From: Anaerovirgula multivorans
GTDB lineage: Bacteria; Bacillota; Clostridia; Peptostreptococcales; Natronincolaceae
Direction: 5' to 3'
DNA length: 64,000 nt
Assembly: GCF_900188145.1 (NCBI RefSeq)
Contig: NZ_FZOJ01000028.1
Location: 1-64,000 of the forward strand
Shown here: positions 1-8,924 of the stretch, piece after piece
Position numbering within the stretch: the first letter of the stretch is position 1
How the letters are laid out: each line of letters begins with the position of its first letter
Translations under genes and position numbers: made by a program
Notes under the pieces: model-generated
The model's database searches: none
The model's input: the letters and a program-made list of their open reading frames with translations, nothing else
Told to the model about the DNA's origin: nothing

Positions 1-81
1 GTTTGTCAATAGTGAATTAGCACTATTTGTTAATTATATTCTTATGCAATTTTCAAGGATCAAAAAACTTATTTTCTTAAG

Positions 82-303
82 TTGATGACAGTGACATCGA
101 GACACTATATATTGATCTTAGCGATTTTAGAAATGCTATTTATGCTTGGTGAAAAAGAAATGTGCGTAGATGAAATTGCGAGTGTTTGTTATTACCTCAG
201 TGGTGACAGTGTCACACTAATCGGAAGTATAGCCGCACTTCCTGTGCTTGCTATGTTACTCAATCCTTCTATTACTACAACCAAAAGTCTTGAATTTGTC
301 TAA
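82..303 (+). CDS. Possible small hydrophobic protein, unrecognised
   Basis: A 73-codon frame opening TTG-ATG. The predicted product has two hydrophobic stretches (about residues 9-20 and 45-60) separated by an acidic, cysteine-containing segment. I recognise no family and see no good ribosome binding site, so it may not be expressed. It lies upstream of the LytTR/GHKL pair, where agr-type loci carry a processing protein or peptide gene, but it has neither AgrB nor cyclic-peptide precursor features. A GTGACA-G-TGTCAC palindrome lies inside it at 203-215. Confidence 0.2.
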   Translation: MMTVTSRHYILILAILEMLFMLGEKEMCVDEIASVCYYLSGDSVTLIGSIAALPVLAMLLNPSITTTKSLEFV

Positions 304-474
304 TTTATTTAAAAAAGTGAAAAAGTATTCTTAAGGCTATAATGCAAGATAAAATTTCTTTTTTAATAATCATAACATTATGGAACAGGAAACTTACATT
401 TTAGAGCAGTGCTATTGAATGTAGATATATAAATCTATATACTTAAATGGATAGCGCTAAAAAGGGGGGAAACC
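304..474 (+). promoter_or_regulatory. Leader of the LytTR/GHKL operon
   Basis: A 171-bp AT-rich gap. A strong GGGGGG ribosome binding site lies at about 464-469, just before the ATG at 475. I could not fix a convincing -35/-10 pair or LytTR-type direct repeats. Confidence 0.3.
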
Positions 475-1182
475 ATGATTTCAATTGCTATTTGTGATGA
501 TGAAGATTATATGTTAAATGAATTACAACAAAAAATATCGACATATATGGACACTAACGAATTGCTATATTCAATACAATTGTTTAACTCATCCGAAAGT
601 TTATTATATAAAAAAAGTCATTTTGATATTATTTTTTTGGATATTCAAATGGATAGAGTAAATGGAATGGAAGCTGCAAAACAAATTAGAAAAAAAGATG
701 AAAAATGCTTTATTATTTTTATTACAGTGTTAAAAGAAATGGTATTTGAGGCATTTGAAGTAGGAGCTTCAAATTATTTAATTAAGCCCCTTGCAGATGA
801 TAAATTATCACGAACTTTAGATAGAATTATCAAGCAATTATCAGATGCAGAGTGCCAATACATAATAATACATAAAGGACAGGCATATTGGCAAATTAAG
901 ATTTCAGATATTTATTACTGCGAAGTCATAAAACGAAAAATATATATTCATTTAAAGAATGAAATTATGGATTATTATGATAGCATTGAAAGTTTAGAAA
1001 AAACCTTACCTACAAATTTTTTTCGTTGCCACAGAAGCTATTTAATTAACCTAAATTATGTAAAAGGCTATGAAAATAGTAATGCAATTTTAGCGAACGG
1101 CAGTAGTATACCAGTTTCCAGACTGCGACAACAAGATTTTTCACAAGCTATATTAAAATACATGAAGAATAGAGGAAAATAG
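475..1182 (+). CDS. LytTR-family response regulator (AgrA/ComE type)
   Basis: A cytoplasmic two-component response regulator of 235 residues, the usual length for the family. The N-terminal receiver domain (about 1-120) has the acidic pair D8/D9, the phospho-acceptor D56 in FLDIQM, T84 and K104 in LIKPL. The C-terminal LytTR DNA-binding domain (about 132-232) contains the typical FFRCHRSYLINL segment. The start has a G-rich ribosome binding site 5-6 nt upstream. It is 2 bp from the downstream GHKL sensor kinase, which is surely its partner. The family usually controls peptide-signalled functions such as quorum sensing or bacteriocins. No precursor peptide is visible here, so the target is unknown. 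Confidence 0.93.
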   Translation: MISIAICDDEDYMLNELQQKISTYMDTNELLYSIQLFNSSESLLYKKSHFDIIFLDIQMDRVNGMEAAKQIRKKDEKCFIIFITVLKEMVFEAFEVGASNYLIKPLADDKLSRTLDRIIKQLSDAECQYIIIHKGQAYWQIKISDIYYCEVIKRKIYIHLKNEIMDYYDSIESLEKTLPTNFFRCHRSYLINLNYVKGYENSNAILANGSSIPVSRLRQQDFSQAILKYMKNRGK

Positions 1183-1184
1183 AA

Positions 1185-2558
1185 ATGAATAGTCTTTTAA
1201 TCAATCCATCTTTTGGATATGGATTTTTATTTATCGCAGTTGCATATAATAGTTTTTTATTTTTTATTCAATGTTATTTTCTCATATCTTTTACAAAGGT
1301 TAGCTCAAAAAAAACATTTTATTTGTGGTATTTGTTGTTATCGTATATAAATGTATTTGCAATATCCTATTTTCATTTTTCAGAATTGTTGTCGGTATTG
1401 CTTTTTTTATGCACAATATATATTTTTGCAAAATTTATTTTAAAGCAATCTGTGGCATTAGCAATTATATCTAGTTTGTTAATATATGTACTAGGACAAC
1501 TTGCTTTAGGCATTGTAGCGCCATTAAATTATATGATATTTAATCATGGCAACAGCATATTAGTATACCAAGTGGGTATGATGGCTTATTCCTTACTGAC
1601 CATAATAATAATAACAGTTATGTATCGGTATATTGCAAAAAAAATAGAACTTAAATCTGTTGAATTAAATCGCTATTTTTTTATACTGCTGGCACCAATG
1701 TTACTTCTATTATCCTTTTTTAAATTAACTGAAAATACAGGATACTGGGATACTACTACAGTTATTGATATAGAGAGTAATCAGGTGCAGATTTTATTTC
1801 AACCTCCTTTTGTTCAAGAATTACAGGTTTTTTGTATCTCTCTTATAGCATTTGCAAGTATATTTGCAATATTGTTTTCTTATCAAAAAGTTATAGAGTT
1901 TTTTTATGCAGAACAAAAGAAAATTATTTTAGAACAACAAATTTACGCACAGAAAAATTATATTAAAGAGGCAAAATCGAGGATAACTCAAACTCTGGCT
2001 TTCCAGCATGATTTTAAAAATCATCTTTCTATTGTAAATGGATTATTGGAAAAAGCCAATATAGCGGAAGCTATAGGTTATTTGAATAAGCTGGAAAAAG
2101 TAACAAATAGCCTTTCCTTTTTATGCAATACAGGGAATCCTACTGTAGATGCACTTTTTTGCAACAAACTAAGCATAGCCAAGCAAATGAACATTGAAAT
2201 TGAATGCGAAGTAACTATTCCTTTCGACCAAGCCCTTGATGATTTGGATTTGTGTATTATTTTTGCTAATGCAATTGACAATGCTATAACAGCCTGCCTA
2301 TTAGTCGATAATAGAAAGAAATATATTAAACTCTCCACTAAATTGGATGGTAACTTTTTTATGATAGAAATATCAAATAGTTTTAATCCATTTAAAAAAG
2401 TAACAGGCGGTTCTGGTATAGGTATCTCTAATATGCAAGAAGTCGCTAAAAAATATAATGGAGCTTTAAGTACAGATAGAACATCAGATTGTTTTGTCTT
2501 AAATATTTTACTAATTCTTTCGGGACATTTAGACGACATCTCGGAACAACTCTATTGA
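1185..2558 (+). CDS. GHKL-domain sensor histidine kinase (AgrC type)
   Basis: A membrane sensor kinase of 457 residues paired with the upstream LytTR regulator. The first ~235 residues form about six or seven membrane spans. A charged helical linker (about 243-270) leads to the dimerisation/phospho-acceptor motif HDFKNHL, with H275 the likely phosphorylated histidine. The C-terminal GHKL ATPase domain has an N box (NAIDNAI, about 365) and a glycine box (GGSGIGISNM, about 406). It starts 2 nt after the regulator stop, so translation is probably coupled. The ligand is unknown; relatives bind secreted peptides. Confidence 0.92.
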   Translation: MNSLLINPSFGYGFLFIAVAYNSFLFFIQCYFLISFTKVSSKKTFYLWYLLLSYINVFAISYFHFSELLSVLLFLCTIYIFAKFILKQSVALAIISSLLIYVLGQLALGIVAPLNYMIFNHGNSILVYQVGMMAYSLLTIIIITVMYRYIAKKIELKSVELNRYFFILLAPMLLLLSFFKLTENTGYWDTTTVIDIESNQVQILFQPPFVQELQVFCISLIAFASIFAILFSYQKVIEFFYAEQKKIILEQQIYAQKNYIKEAKSRITQTLAFQHDFKNHLSIVNGLLEKANIAEAIGYLNKLEKVTNSLSFLCNTGNPTVDALFCNKLSIAKQMNIEIECEVTIPFDQALDDLDLCIIFANAIDNAITACLLVDNRKKYIKLSTKLDGNFFMIEISNSFNPFKKVTGGSGIGISNMQEVAKKYNGALSTDRTSDCFVLNILLILSGHLDDISEQLY

Positions 2559-2655
2559 AAAAAAGTGTTTTCTTTCCGATATGTTATATGTAAATATTTT
2601 ACAAAAGAACACCAAATTGCTGATAATAAAATAAAAATTGAAAGGCGGGAAGAAT

Positions 2656-2985
2656 ATGAAAATTGATGGAATGAATAACATGGTACCAACTCTTAGTAAT
2701 ATGGGTGACAAGAATGGAGATGAAATTGCCAATTTGCAAAAACAAATTCAAAATGTCAGAAAGGAAATAATTCAACTATCCCAAAAAAAAGAATTATCAA
2801 AGGAAGAACAGACTAAAAAAAAGGAATTAGAACAGCAATTATCCAAATTACAAAATCAACTTCAAAAAGCGAAGGCTGAAAAGCAAAAGGAAAAATCAGA
2901 AGAACAGATAGGAGAAAAAACAGATAACTCTATGATAGCTCCAAAGGAAAAAGGACATGGAGAAAATGTGGATATATTAGTATGA
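2656..2985 (+). CDS. FlxA-like coiled-coil protein
   Basis: A small soluble protein of 109 residues. The ATG at 2656 is preferred over an earlier one at 2638 because AAAGGCGGGAAG lies just upstream of it. Residues about 20-85 are a highly charged, glutamine-rich coiled coil, matching the FlxA-like family, small proteins of unknown function that are in some bacteria co-regulated with flagellar genes. It follows the two-component pair by 97 bp and could share its transcript. I infer no specific role. No signal peptide is seen. Confidence 0.65.
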   Translation: MKIDGMNNMVPTLSNMGDKNGDEIANLQKQIQNVRKEIIQLSQKKELSKEEQTKKKELEQQLSKLQNQLQKAKAEKQKEKSEEQIGEKTDNSMIAPKEKGHGENVDILV

Positions 2986-3030
2986 AGATGAATATATCCA
3001 AAAGAAAATATTTCGATATTAAAATAAATA

Positions 3031-3068
3031 AGGAAGTGGATATTACTATCTATCCACTTCCTTTGCTT
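3031..3068 (+). terminator. Hairpin downstream of FlxA-like gene
   Basis: AGGAAGTGGATA (3031-3042) pairs perfectly with TATCCACTTCCT (3051-3062) across an 8-nt loop. The following T-rich stretch is weak (TTGCTTC). It probably terminates the two-component/FlxA transcript. Confidence 0.5.
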
Positions 3069-3174
3069 CAACTATTCCATTTGCTGTAGCCTGCATGATG
3101 ATTAAATCTTTATCATCAAAATTATTTAGCGTTTCTTTCAACCGTCTACGTTTGGTGCTTTTTAAGAACGAGCA
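3046..3174 (-). pseudogene. C-terminal fragment of an unrecognised gene
   Basis: On the minus strand an open stretch of 42 codons without a start ends in a stop at 3046-3048. Its reading includes KETLNNFDDKDLIIMQATA and ends VEAKEVDR. The composition looks like a genuine soluble protein tail. The frame is closed upstream by a stop at 3175-3177. I do not recognise the family; it is most likely the end of a deleted gene. Confidence 0.3.
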
Positions 3175-3292
3175 TCAGGGACAGTAGAATGTTGGAGCAT
3201 ATCACGACGAAGAAATAGGATGGATACAAATTTAGCTACGGGTCCTTCATTATGATTTGTGCATGAATGAAGCGAAAGGAATGTGAGTTAGA

Positions 3293-4195
3293 ATGGCTGG
3301 AAATAGATTGTTCCAAATGGTGTATCTTTTACTGGAAAAAGGAAGTATAACCGCTCCCCAATTGGCAAGCTATTTTGAAGTTTCGGTGAGAACCATATAC
3401 AGGGATATTGATATACTAAGCGCCGCGGGTATTCCTGTGTATACAACACCCGGCAAGGGTGGCGGCATTTCCCTTCAAGAGAATTTTGTATTGAATAAAT
3501 CTTTGATTTCCGAGGGGGAGCAAGAGCAAATCCTGATGGCATTACAAGGAATCTGTATTGTTGATGCTGAAAACACTAATGCGCTTCTAGCCAAGCTGAG
3601 CAGCGTTTTTCAGAAGAAAAATGTAAATTGGATAGAGGTGGACTTTTCTGATTGGGTCAAGAACGAAGCTAACGAAAGTGTTTTTAACACGCTAAAAAGT
3701 GCCATTTTTCAAAACAAAAAAGTCTCCTTCCTATATTTTAGCGGTAAAGGGGAATCTATAAATAGGTTGGTTGAGCCCCTCAAGCTGGTTTTCAAAAGCA
3801 AAGACTGGTTCCTGTATGGTTACTGCTGCTTACGGGAGAACAACCGACTGTTCAAATTGACACGGATAAAAGAATTGGAGTTGACGTCTGAGAGTTTCAC
3901 GCGCTTTGTAGCGCCACAAATATTTGAGGGGGTTGAAAAAATCTCTGAAAAGATCATTCCGGTGACTCTTGCTTTTGATAAGGAAATGTCGTTTCGAGTT
4001 TATGATGAATTTGCCGATGGGGTTACCTGCAATGATGATGGCAGCTTTTTGGTAAAAACCCATTTGCCCCATAATGAACGGTTATTCAGCTACCTCTTTT
4101 CCTTCGGTGATAAAGTCGAGGTTATTGCACCCCAAAGCATCCGTGACGAACTGCAAATACGTCTCAAAAAGATTCAAGATAAATATATAACCTAA
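3293..4195 (+). CDS. HTH and WYL domain transcriptional regulator
   Basis: A YafY/DeoR-like regulator of 300 residues, the normal length. An N-terminal helix-turn-helix domain (about 1-60, containing TIYRDIDILSAAGIPV) binds DNA. A WYL ligand-sensing domain lies at about 135-215 (VEPLKLVFKSKDWFLYGYC), followed by a C-terminal WCX-like extension to 300. Its last codons and about 40 bp downstream are repeated at 8163-8262, in front of the GyrI-like/BtrH-like pair. I infer that this regulator once sat beside such a pair, which has been replaced here by the sigma/anti-sigma genes. The ligand is unknown. Confidence 0.9.
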   Translation: MAGNRLFQMVYLLLEKGSITAPQLASYFEVSVRTIYRDIDILSAAGIPVYTTPGKGGGISLQENFVLNKSLISEGEQEQILMALQGICIVDAENTNALLAKLSSVFQKKNVNWIEVDFSDWVKNEANESVFNTLKSAIFQNKKVSFLYFSGKGESINRLVEPLKLVFKSKDWFLYGYCCLRENNRLFKLTRIKELELTSESFTRFVAPQIFEGVEKISEKIIPVTLAFDKEMSFRVYDEFADGVTCNDDGSFLVKTHLPHNERLFSYLFSFGDKVEVIAPQSIRDELQIRLKKIQDKYIT

Positions 4196-4621
4196 CACAG
4201 GATTACAAGTTATATATGATACGATAATACCAAAATCATTTTTAAGCTTCATTTTAATAAAAGGATAGACAATACAACTAACCGGTACCCTTTATCAGTA
4301 CCGGTTTTGGTATTTCTTTGAATCTTTGTAGTATTTCTTTAACTCCCAGTATGTTAATTACACGACATATTTTGTATAACACTCCAGTTTTACTTTATTG
4401 TTCCTAATGGATGCTCTACTATAATCTGGTGAAGCTTGTACTTATTTAAATTAAGATCTGTTTGTAAGTCTATGGTATAAAAAACCTGAGCTACATATGA
4501 CATATGCTACTGATTTTTGTTCTGGATAGAAAATAAATGAACCTTTTTTGATCTCGTGACTAAATATAGGTGAAGGGTTAATTTGAAGGGTGTATTTTCA
4601 AAAAAAGAAAGGAGGGTTTGC
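4196..4621 (+). other. Intergenic region between WYL and sigma factor genes
   Basis: The first ~40 bp match the sequence at 8220-8262 almost exactly (shared core GTTATATATGATACGATAAT). A terminator follows at 4280-4310. Beyond that I see no gene; the region must hold the sigma-factor promoter, which I could not locate confidently. Confidence 0.5.
4280..4310 (+). terminator. Rho-independent terminator of the WYL gene
   Basis: AACCGGTAC (4280-4288) pairs perfectly with GTACCGGTT (4298-4306) over a 9-nt loop and is followed by TTGG and a T-rich stretch. Confidence 0.75.
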
Positions 4622-5155
4622 TTGAGACCCGAAAAGATAGACAGTCTTGTTGATCTATACGGCAACTCATTGTACAAGTTTTGTCGTAAACTTACTGCAA
4701 ATAAAGTTGATGCAGATGATTTATACCAAGAAACTTTTTTGAAGGGAGTGGAACAATGCCATAAAATAGATGAAAGCAATAATCCTAAAGGATACCTTAT
4801 CTCAATCTCAATATATATATGGAAAAGTAATCGCCGCAAGTATGCCCGACGTCAAAATCTAGCTCCGGATATGGATATGGATGATTCTTTTTTACTGTCA
4901 GACGACTATAATTTGGAAAATGACATTGTTAAAAGAGAACTCTATGATTGTATTAAAACCGCAGTAAACTGCCTAGATGACAAATTTAGAATACCTATCT
5001 ATATGTATTATACTGTGGAAATGACAGTTGAAGATATAGCATCAACTTTGAAAATTCCTTCGGGCACGGTGAAAAGCAGGTTGTATAAAGCTCGTGCCCT
5101 TATAAAAAAAAGATTGGAGGCTGTGGGGTATGGATCAACATCAACATCAACATGA
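4622..5155 (+). CDS. ECF-type RNA polymerase sigma factor
   Basis: A sigma-70 family ECF sigma factor of 177 residues. I chose TTG 4622 because AAAGGAGGG ends 5 nt before it; an in-frame ATG at 4583 has no ribosome binding site. Region 2 contains DADDLYQETFLKG. Region 4 contains VEDIASTLKIPSGTVKSRLYKAR, the -35-recognition helix-turn-helix. The 3' end overlaps the next gene, its presumed membrane anti-sigma factor, by 26 bp. The last codons (GSTSTST) come from a hexanucleotide repeat that the overlapping gene reads as QHQHQH. Confidence 0.9.
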   Translation: MRPEKIDSLVDLYGNSLYKFCRKLTANKVDADDLYQETFLKGVEQCHKIDESNNPKGYLISISIYIWKSNRRKYARRQNLAPDMDMDDSFLLSDDYNLENDIVKRELYDCIKTAVNCLDDKFRIPIYMYYTVEMTVEDIASTLKIPSGTVKSRLYKARALIKKRLEAVGYGSTSTST

Positions 5156-6371
5156 CTCAATTGATTTATTGTTAAAAAGAACCTTGAATTCAACACATTC
5201 TCCCGATGAAGTGTTGAATCAAAAAATTAAAAAACGTATGAAGGAGAAGATGAACATGGAAAGAACACGTAGAAAGTCAGTTTATAAAGTAAGTTTGATT
5301 GCTTCCTTACTTATCATAGTAATGTCCGTTGGGGCCTTTGCAGCATGGAATTATCTTTCACCCGACGAGTTGGCAGAGCACTTCGAATATTCTGTTCTTT
5401 CAGAGGCGTTTAAAGGTGAAGACGCTATACTAATCAATAAATCGGAGACTTCTGGTGAATACAAATTTACATTGATGGGTATTGTTTCCGGAAAGGGACT
5501 TGGACTTACCTCATTTTCGGATGATTATGATATAGATACTGAAGAAAGCTATATTGCCGTAGCCATTGAAAAGTTGAATGGAAAAATGCCCGATATCCAA
5601 TCCGAAGAGTACGGCAATGAGCGATTCTTTATATCTCCACTTATAAAGGGCCTTATACCATGGCATGTTAATGTAGCATCTTTGGATATCGGAGGTTACA
5701 ATGAATCAGTAATTGATGGTGTACAGTACAGACTGATTTCATGCAGCTCGATAGAAATGTTTGCCGACAGAGGTATTTACCTTGCAGTAAGTTCCGGAGG
5801 AGATTTTTATGATACAAATGCCTTCACCTTTGATTTTGAAAGTGGTGAAATCATACCTAACCCAGACTTTGACGGTGTGAATGTGATTTTTGATCTGCCC
5901 ATTGACAAAGCCAAGGCTGATCCTAAGAAGGTAGAGGAGTTTTTGAATGAAAGATATCAGGGTGATTACGTTAAGGAAATGAAGAGAATTGAGATTCATG
6001 TTAAGGCTCAGCAATACTTTGATGAGGAATATCAAGGGGATTATCAGAAGGATGAAATGAAGGCTAGTCTCCAAAAGCTTCTAGATGGACTATTCTCTGG
6101 AGAATACACTGAGGAAATGCTGGAGGAAATGGTTGAAAATGCTATATTTTCCAAAAAACTAGAAGAAGATAGATCTAATCCTGAAATAGTCCAACAACAA
6201 GAACAGTTTAATAAATTAATAGATGAATTAATTATTTTTGAAGCATCCTATACAGAAGAAGAAATTAAGATAAAGGTTGAACAATTTATGGACAGTATCC
6301 ATGACGGTAGCTATACTGAGGAAATGCTGGATGAGATGATGGCACGAGTAAAGGAGTCCTTACAGAGATAG
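5130..6371 (+). CDS. Membrane-anchored anti-sigma factor (DUF4179-like)
   Basis: A 413-residue protein overlapping the sigma gene, with GGAGG 9 nt before its ATG. A cytoplasmic N-terminal segment (1-50), which would bind the sigma factor, is followed by one membrane span (about 52-72) and a long extracytoplasmic region. The part after the span resembles DUF4179-type anti-sigma factors. The C-terminal ~150 residues are very acidic and carry imperfect repeats (SGEYTEEMLEEM and DGSYTEEMLDEM; RYQGDY and EYQGDY). The assignment to the sigma factor rests on overlap and topology. The signal sensed is unknown. Confidence 0.75.
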   Translation: MDQHQHQHDSIDLLLKRTLNSTHSPDEVLNQKIKKRMKEKMNMERTRRKSVYKVSLIASLLIIVMSVGAFAAWNYLSPDELAEHFEYSVLSEAFKGEDAILINKSETSGEYKFTLMGIVSGKGLGLTSFSDDYDIDTEESYIAVAIEKLNGKMPDIQSEEYGNERFFISPLIKGLIPWHVNVASLDIGGYNESVIDGVQYRLISCSSIEMFADRGIYLAVSSGGDFYDTNAFTFDFESGEIIPNPDFDGVNVIFDLPIDKAKADPKKVEEFLNERYQGDYVKEMKRIEIHVKAQQYFDEEYQGDYQKDEMKASLQKLLDGLFSGEYTEEMLEEMVENAIFSKKLEEDRSNPEIVQQQEQFNKLIDELIIFEASYTEEEIKIKVEQFMDSIHDGSYTEEMLDEMMARVKESLQR

Positions 6372-6375
6372 GATT

Positions 6376-6530
6376 TGGGACTATTGGAGGTTATGTCGAA
6401 AAGGATTCTTCAATTGTACCATATGGAAGTTGATCTGATAACAAGACTTCAACGTGAAATGGCATAGGTAATAGAGCTTTTTTACAATCAAAATTGACGG
6501 TTCAAAGTTGAACCGCCAATTTTGTGTTTG
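6376..6530 (+). pseudogene. Remnant of a BtrH-like gene plus its terminator
   Basis: Positions 6381-6467 encode the last 28 codons of a BtrH-like protein (LLEVMSKRILQLYHM onward), nearly identical to the end of the intact gene at 8921-9964. Homology continues through the terminator (AAATTGACGGTTCAA 6491-6505 against TTGAACCGCCAATTT 6509-6523). There is no start, and the rest of the gene is missing. The copy begins a few bases after the anti-sigma stop codon, marking a deletion or insertion junction. Confidence 0.85.
6491..6526 (+). terminator. Terminator, decayed copy of the one at 9991
   Basis: The stem AAATTGACGGTTCAA/TTGAACCGCCAATTT has one A-C mismatch and is followed by TTGTGTTTG. It probably still ends the sigma/anti-sigma transcript. 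Confidence 0.6.
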
Positions 6531-6533
6531 TAA

Positions 6534-6758
6534 AGAAAAACTACAGGCTACATTTTACCTCAATCACCAATCTTTAAAAATATAGAGCATGATTATTTGG
6601 ACTTGAATATTAACAAAGGCAGTATAGCCGAATTCAAAATAGATTTAGATATAAGTCAATTAAAAGGAACACATACATTGTACAGCATATCTGTTCCTAA
6701 ACATGGTGACGATTATATTATTAAAACAGGCTCTATTTTGCTTATTGTTAATCCTTAA
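6534..6758 (+). pseudogene. C-terminal fragment of an unrecognised secreted-type protein
   Basis: An open frame of 74 codons without a plausible start, ending TAA at 6756-6758. It reads like a beta-rich domain (KGSIAEFKIDLDISQLKG, then LYSISVPKHGDDYIIKTGS). The style suggests the C-terminal domain of an extracytoplasmic protein, perhaps the end of another anti-sigma-type or lipoprotein gene. A stop at 6531-6533 closes the frame upstream. No family assigned. Confidence 0.4.
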
Positions 6759-6947
6759 ATAAATGAAGCCAAATAAATAAATCATTATGAAAGGTTAATA
6801 ATTTTATGATTTTTCAAAGATGGTGAAAGAAAGATACTATTGAGTTTAGAAAATATGGATAGCCTTATTAAACAGTAGAACATATTATCCATTAGACGTA
6901 CAGCTATGACTAAAATGCCTTATTAAAAAGAGAGTAGGAGGATATAA
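6759..6947 (+). promoter_or_regulatory. Leader of the lipoprotein gene
   Basis: A 189-bp AT-rich gap ending in a strong GTAGGAGGATATAA ribosome binding site before the ATG at 6948. No other gene is seen in it. Confidence 0.4.
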
Positions 6948-8081
6948 ATGAAAAAAATATTTTTAATAGTTGCAATAATTATAATGGCAATTTTTACAGG
7001 TTGCTCCAATACAATTAGCAATGCTTCTTCAGAGGATGAGATGACCGGCAGGTTAGGCAATAATTCTGTTGAGGAATCTGTAATGAATGAAACCAAACCA
7101 GTGAATGAAGACCGCAGTAGTATATACGAATGGGGCGATGGTAAAATTCTTATTAAATTAGACAAGCTCTATTTACTTGATATAAAAACACAAAAAATAT
7201 TATCAGAAGAACCGTTAAAAGGGTTGAATTACATAGAATGGTATTATACTACAAATGATGGTTATTGTCTTATAGATACTTATATTATAGAAAATGATGG
7301 TATAATTGATGATATAATTTATAATGCTTATTTTTATAATAAAGATTTAGAGCAAATTAAGGAGATGAATCTAAATGAACTATTGGATTCAGATGATATA
7401 CTAGCTATAGCTATTTCCAAATCAGGTAACAAAATAGCTTATACTACATTTGATGGATTATTTGTTTATGATATGTTAAAACAAACAAAACAATCTATAT
7501 TAAATTTAAATTCAGAGAATTTTGAAATAAATAAAGGTTTTAACGTTATTACTAACATTGCATTTTTTAATCAAGATAAAAAAATTGCTTTTATTGGATA
7601 CAATGACAAAACTACATTCGGCACAATTAATATCGATGGTTCAGAACTGGTAGATCATAAAGCTACATTACCTCGCCTGGAACATATGGATGTATCAGAC
7701 ACATACCTTTCTTTTAGTGAAGGGCTTTACCCTCGTGGTCATGGTGTACCTGCAGGAGAAGTAATTCTTATTAATAATGCTACAAACCAAATGCTAAAAC
7801 ACACTTTGCAGGATAAGAATGAAGGCTCTAATGTATTTCTTTCTGAAGAAGGAAAATATTTTGCTACATCAATTCAAAAGGGTTCTAACGAAATTATAAT
7901 TAGGATATATGATAGCCAAACAGGCGAGCTAATACGTGAGATCAAACGGGACTTTGCCGGAAAACCTGTTGAGAAGTATAGGAGAACATATATTAAATTA
8001 TTTGATAGTATAAATACATTTATAGCAGTTTCTACATTTTTTGATGGGCATGAACCAATGGTAGTTATCGATGAGTTTTAA
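6948..8081 (+). CDS. Lipoprotein, possible beta-propeller-like
   Basis: A 377-residue exported lipoprotein. The N-terminus (1-18) is a lipoprotein signal with lipobox FTGC, Cys about 19. A low-complexity acidic linker follows. Residues about 55-375 show recurrent short beta-strand patterns of the type DGKILIKLDKLYLLDIKTQKI and KIAFIGYNDKTTFGTINIDG, which suggests WD40/PD40-like propeller blades. I do not recognise a named family. The GGAGG ribosome binding site is well placed. It stands alone between decayed segments, so its role is unknown; it most likely sits on the outer face of the membrane. Confidence 0.7.
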   Translation: MKKIFLIVAIIIMAIFTGCSNTISNASSEDEMTGRLGNNSVEESVMNETKPVNEDRSSIYEWGDGKILIKLDKLYLLDIKTQKILSEEPLKGLNYIEWYYTTNDGYCLIDTYIIENDGIIDDIIYNAYFYNKDLEQIKEMNLNELLDSDDILAIAISKSGNKIAYTTFDGLFVYDMLKQTKQSILNLNSENFEINKGFNVITNIAFFNQDKKIAFIGYNDKTTFGTINIDGSELVDHKATLPRLEHMDVSDTYLSFSEGLYPRGHGVPAGEVILINNATNQMLKHTLQDKNEGSNVFLSEEGKYFATSIQKGSNEIIIRIYDSQTGELIREIKRDFAGKPVEKYRRTYIKLFDSINTFIAVSTFFDGHEPMVVIDEF

Positions 8082-8149
8082 GAGGGAGTGTATATGACTT
8101 GCAAAGGTCATTCGTGAGAATCATAAGACTATCCATATTTTGTTCATCA

Positions 8150-8262
8150 CCGTGGGGATGATATTTCCTCTAAAAAGACCATTTCGGTGACCCTTGCCTT
8201 TGAAGATAAATATATAACCTGACACAGGATTGCAAGTTATATATGATACGATAATACCAAAA
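8150..8262 (+). pseudogene. Internally deleted remnant of a WYL regulator gene
   Basis: At 8163-8222 the frame reads SKKTISVTLAFEDKYIT then stop. It joins two separated pieces of the intact WYL regulator at 3293-4195 (EKIIPVTLAFDKE, and the final QDKYIT), so about 70 codons between them are lost. The next 40 bp also match the sequence downstream of the intact gene. This is the end of a second WYL gene just upstream of the GyrI-like/BtrH-like pair. Confidence 0.8.
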
Positions 8263-8282
8263 TTGGAAATGAGGTTTTGGAT

Positions 8283-8924
8283 ATGAAACATGAGTGGAAA
8301 AAACACGAGAAGGAATTGTACAGTATAAAGAAGGAGCCGTCAGTTATAACTGTTCCCCGGCAGAAATTCATTATGATAAGTGGAAAGGGCAACCCGAATG
8401 ACGCTGATTTTTCAGAAAGAGTTGGTGCTTTATACTCGCTAGCCTATTCAATAAAAATGCGGCACAAAGCTTTTTGCAGCAATAACCCTGATCATAATAA
8501 ACAATTTGAGTATCTGGATTACACTGTGTTTCCGCTGGAAGGGATTTGGACATCAGCCGGAAACAGCCCATTAGATAAGGACAGCTTTGAATATACAATC
8601 ATGATACGGCAGCCCGACTTCATCACGCAGGAAATGTTTGAAGCGGCATATTCGGTGGTAGAGAAGAAGAAACCTCATCCATTCTTGAAAGAAGTTGTCT
8701 TTGATACAATGGAAGATGGTCTGTGCGTTCAGATGCTCCATATTGGGCTTTTTGATGATGAACCGGCATCATTTGCATTGATGGATGCGTTTTCCAAAGA
8801 CAACGGGCTTGAACGTATCAGCCATACTCACAGGGAAATTTATCTGAACGATGCCAGAAAAGTGCAACCAGCCAAATATCAAACGATTTTGCGGTATCAG
8901 GTGAGAAAGGGAGGAGTCCAATGA
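8283..8924 (+). CDS. GyrI-like small-molecule-binding domain protein
   Basis: A soluble protein of 213 residues matching the GyrI-like/SOUL-type small-molecule-binding family that often stands beside HTH regulators. The ATG at 8283 is preferred because GAGG lies 8 nt upstream; TTG 8277 would be too close. Conserved-looking segments include FIMISGKGNPND (about 29-40) and YTVFPLEGIW. It overlaps the BtrH-like gene by 4 bp (ATGA), so the two are translationally coupled. The WYL remnant upstream suggests a former regulator-sensor-enzyme set. The ligand is unknown. Confidence 0.8.
   Translation: MKHEWKKHEKELYSIKKEPSVITVPRQKFIMISGKGNPNDADFSERVGALYSLAYSIKMRHKAFCSNNPDHNKQFEYLDYTVFPLEGIWTSAGNSPLDKDSFEYTIMIRQPDFITQEMFEAAYSVVEKKKPHPFLKEVVFDTMEDGLCVQMLHIGLFDDEPASFALMDAFSKDNGLERISHTHREIYLNDARKVQPAKYQTILRYQVRKGGVQ

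Larger units (their letters stand above)
2986..3292 (+). other. Intergenic region with hairpin and gene debris
   Basis: A 307-bp gap. It contains a perfect 12-bp stem hairpin and, on the minus strand, a short C-terminal coding fragment, both listed separately. The rest, just upstream of the WYL regulator, shows no clear promoter. Confidence 0.5.

Noticed and set aside
2078..2539. A 153-codon frame opposite the histidine kinase
   Set aside because: It is antisense to the conserved GHKL domain, with no independent signal for expression.
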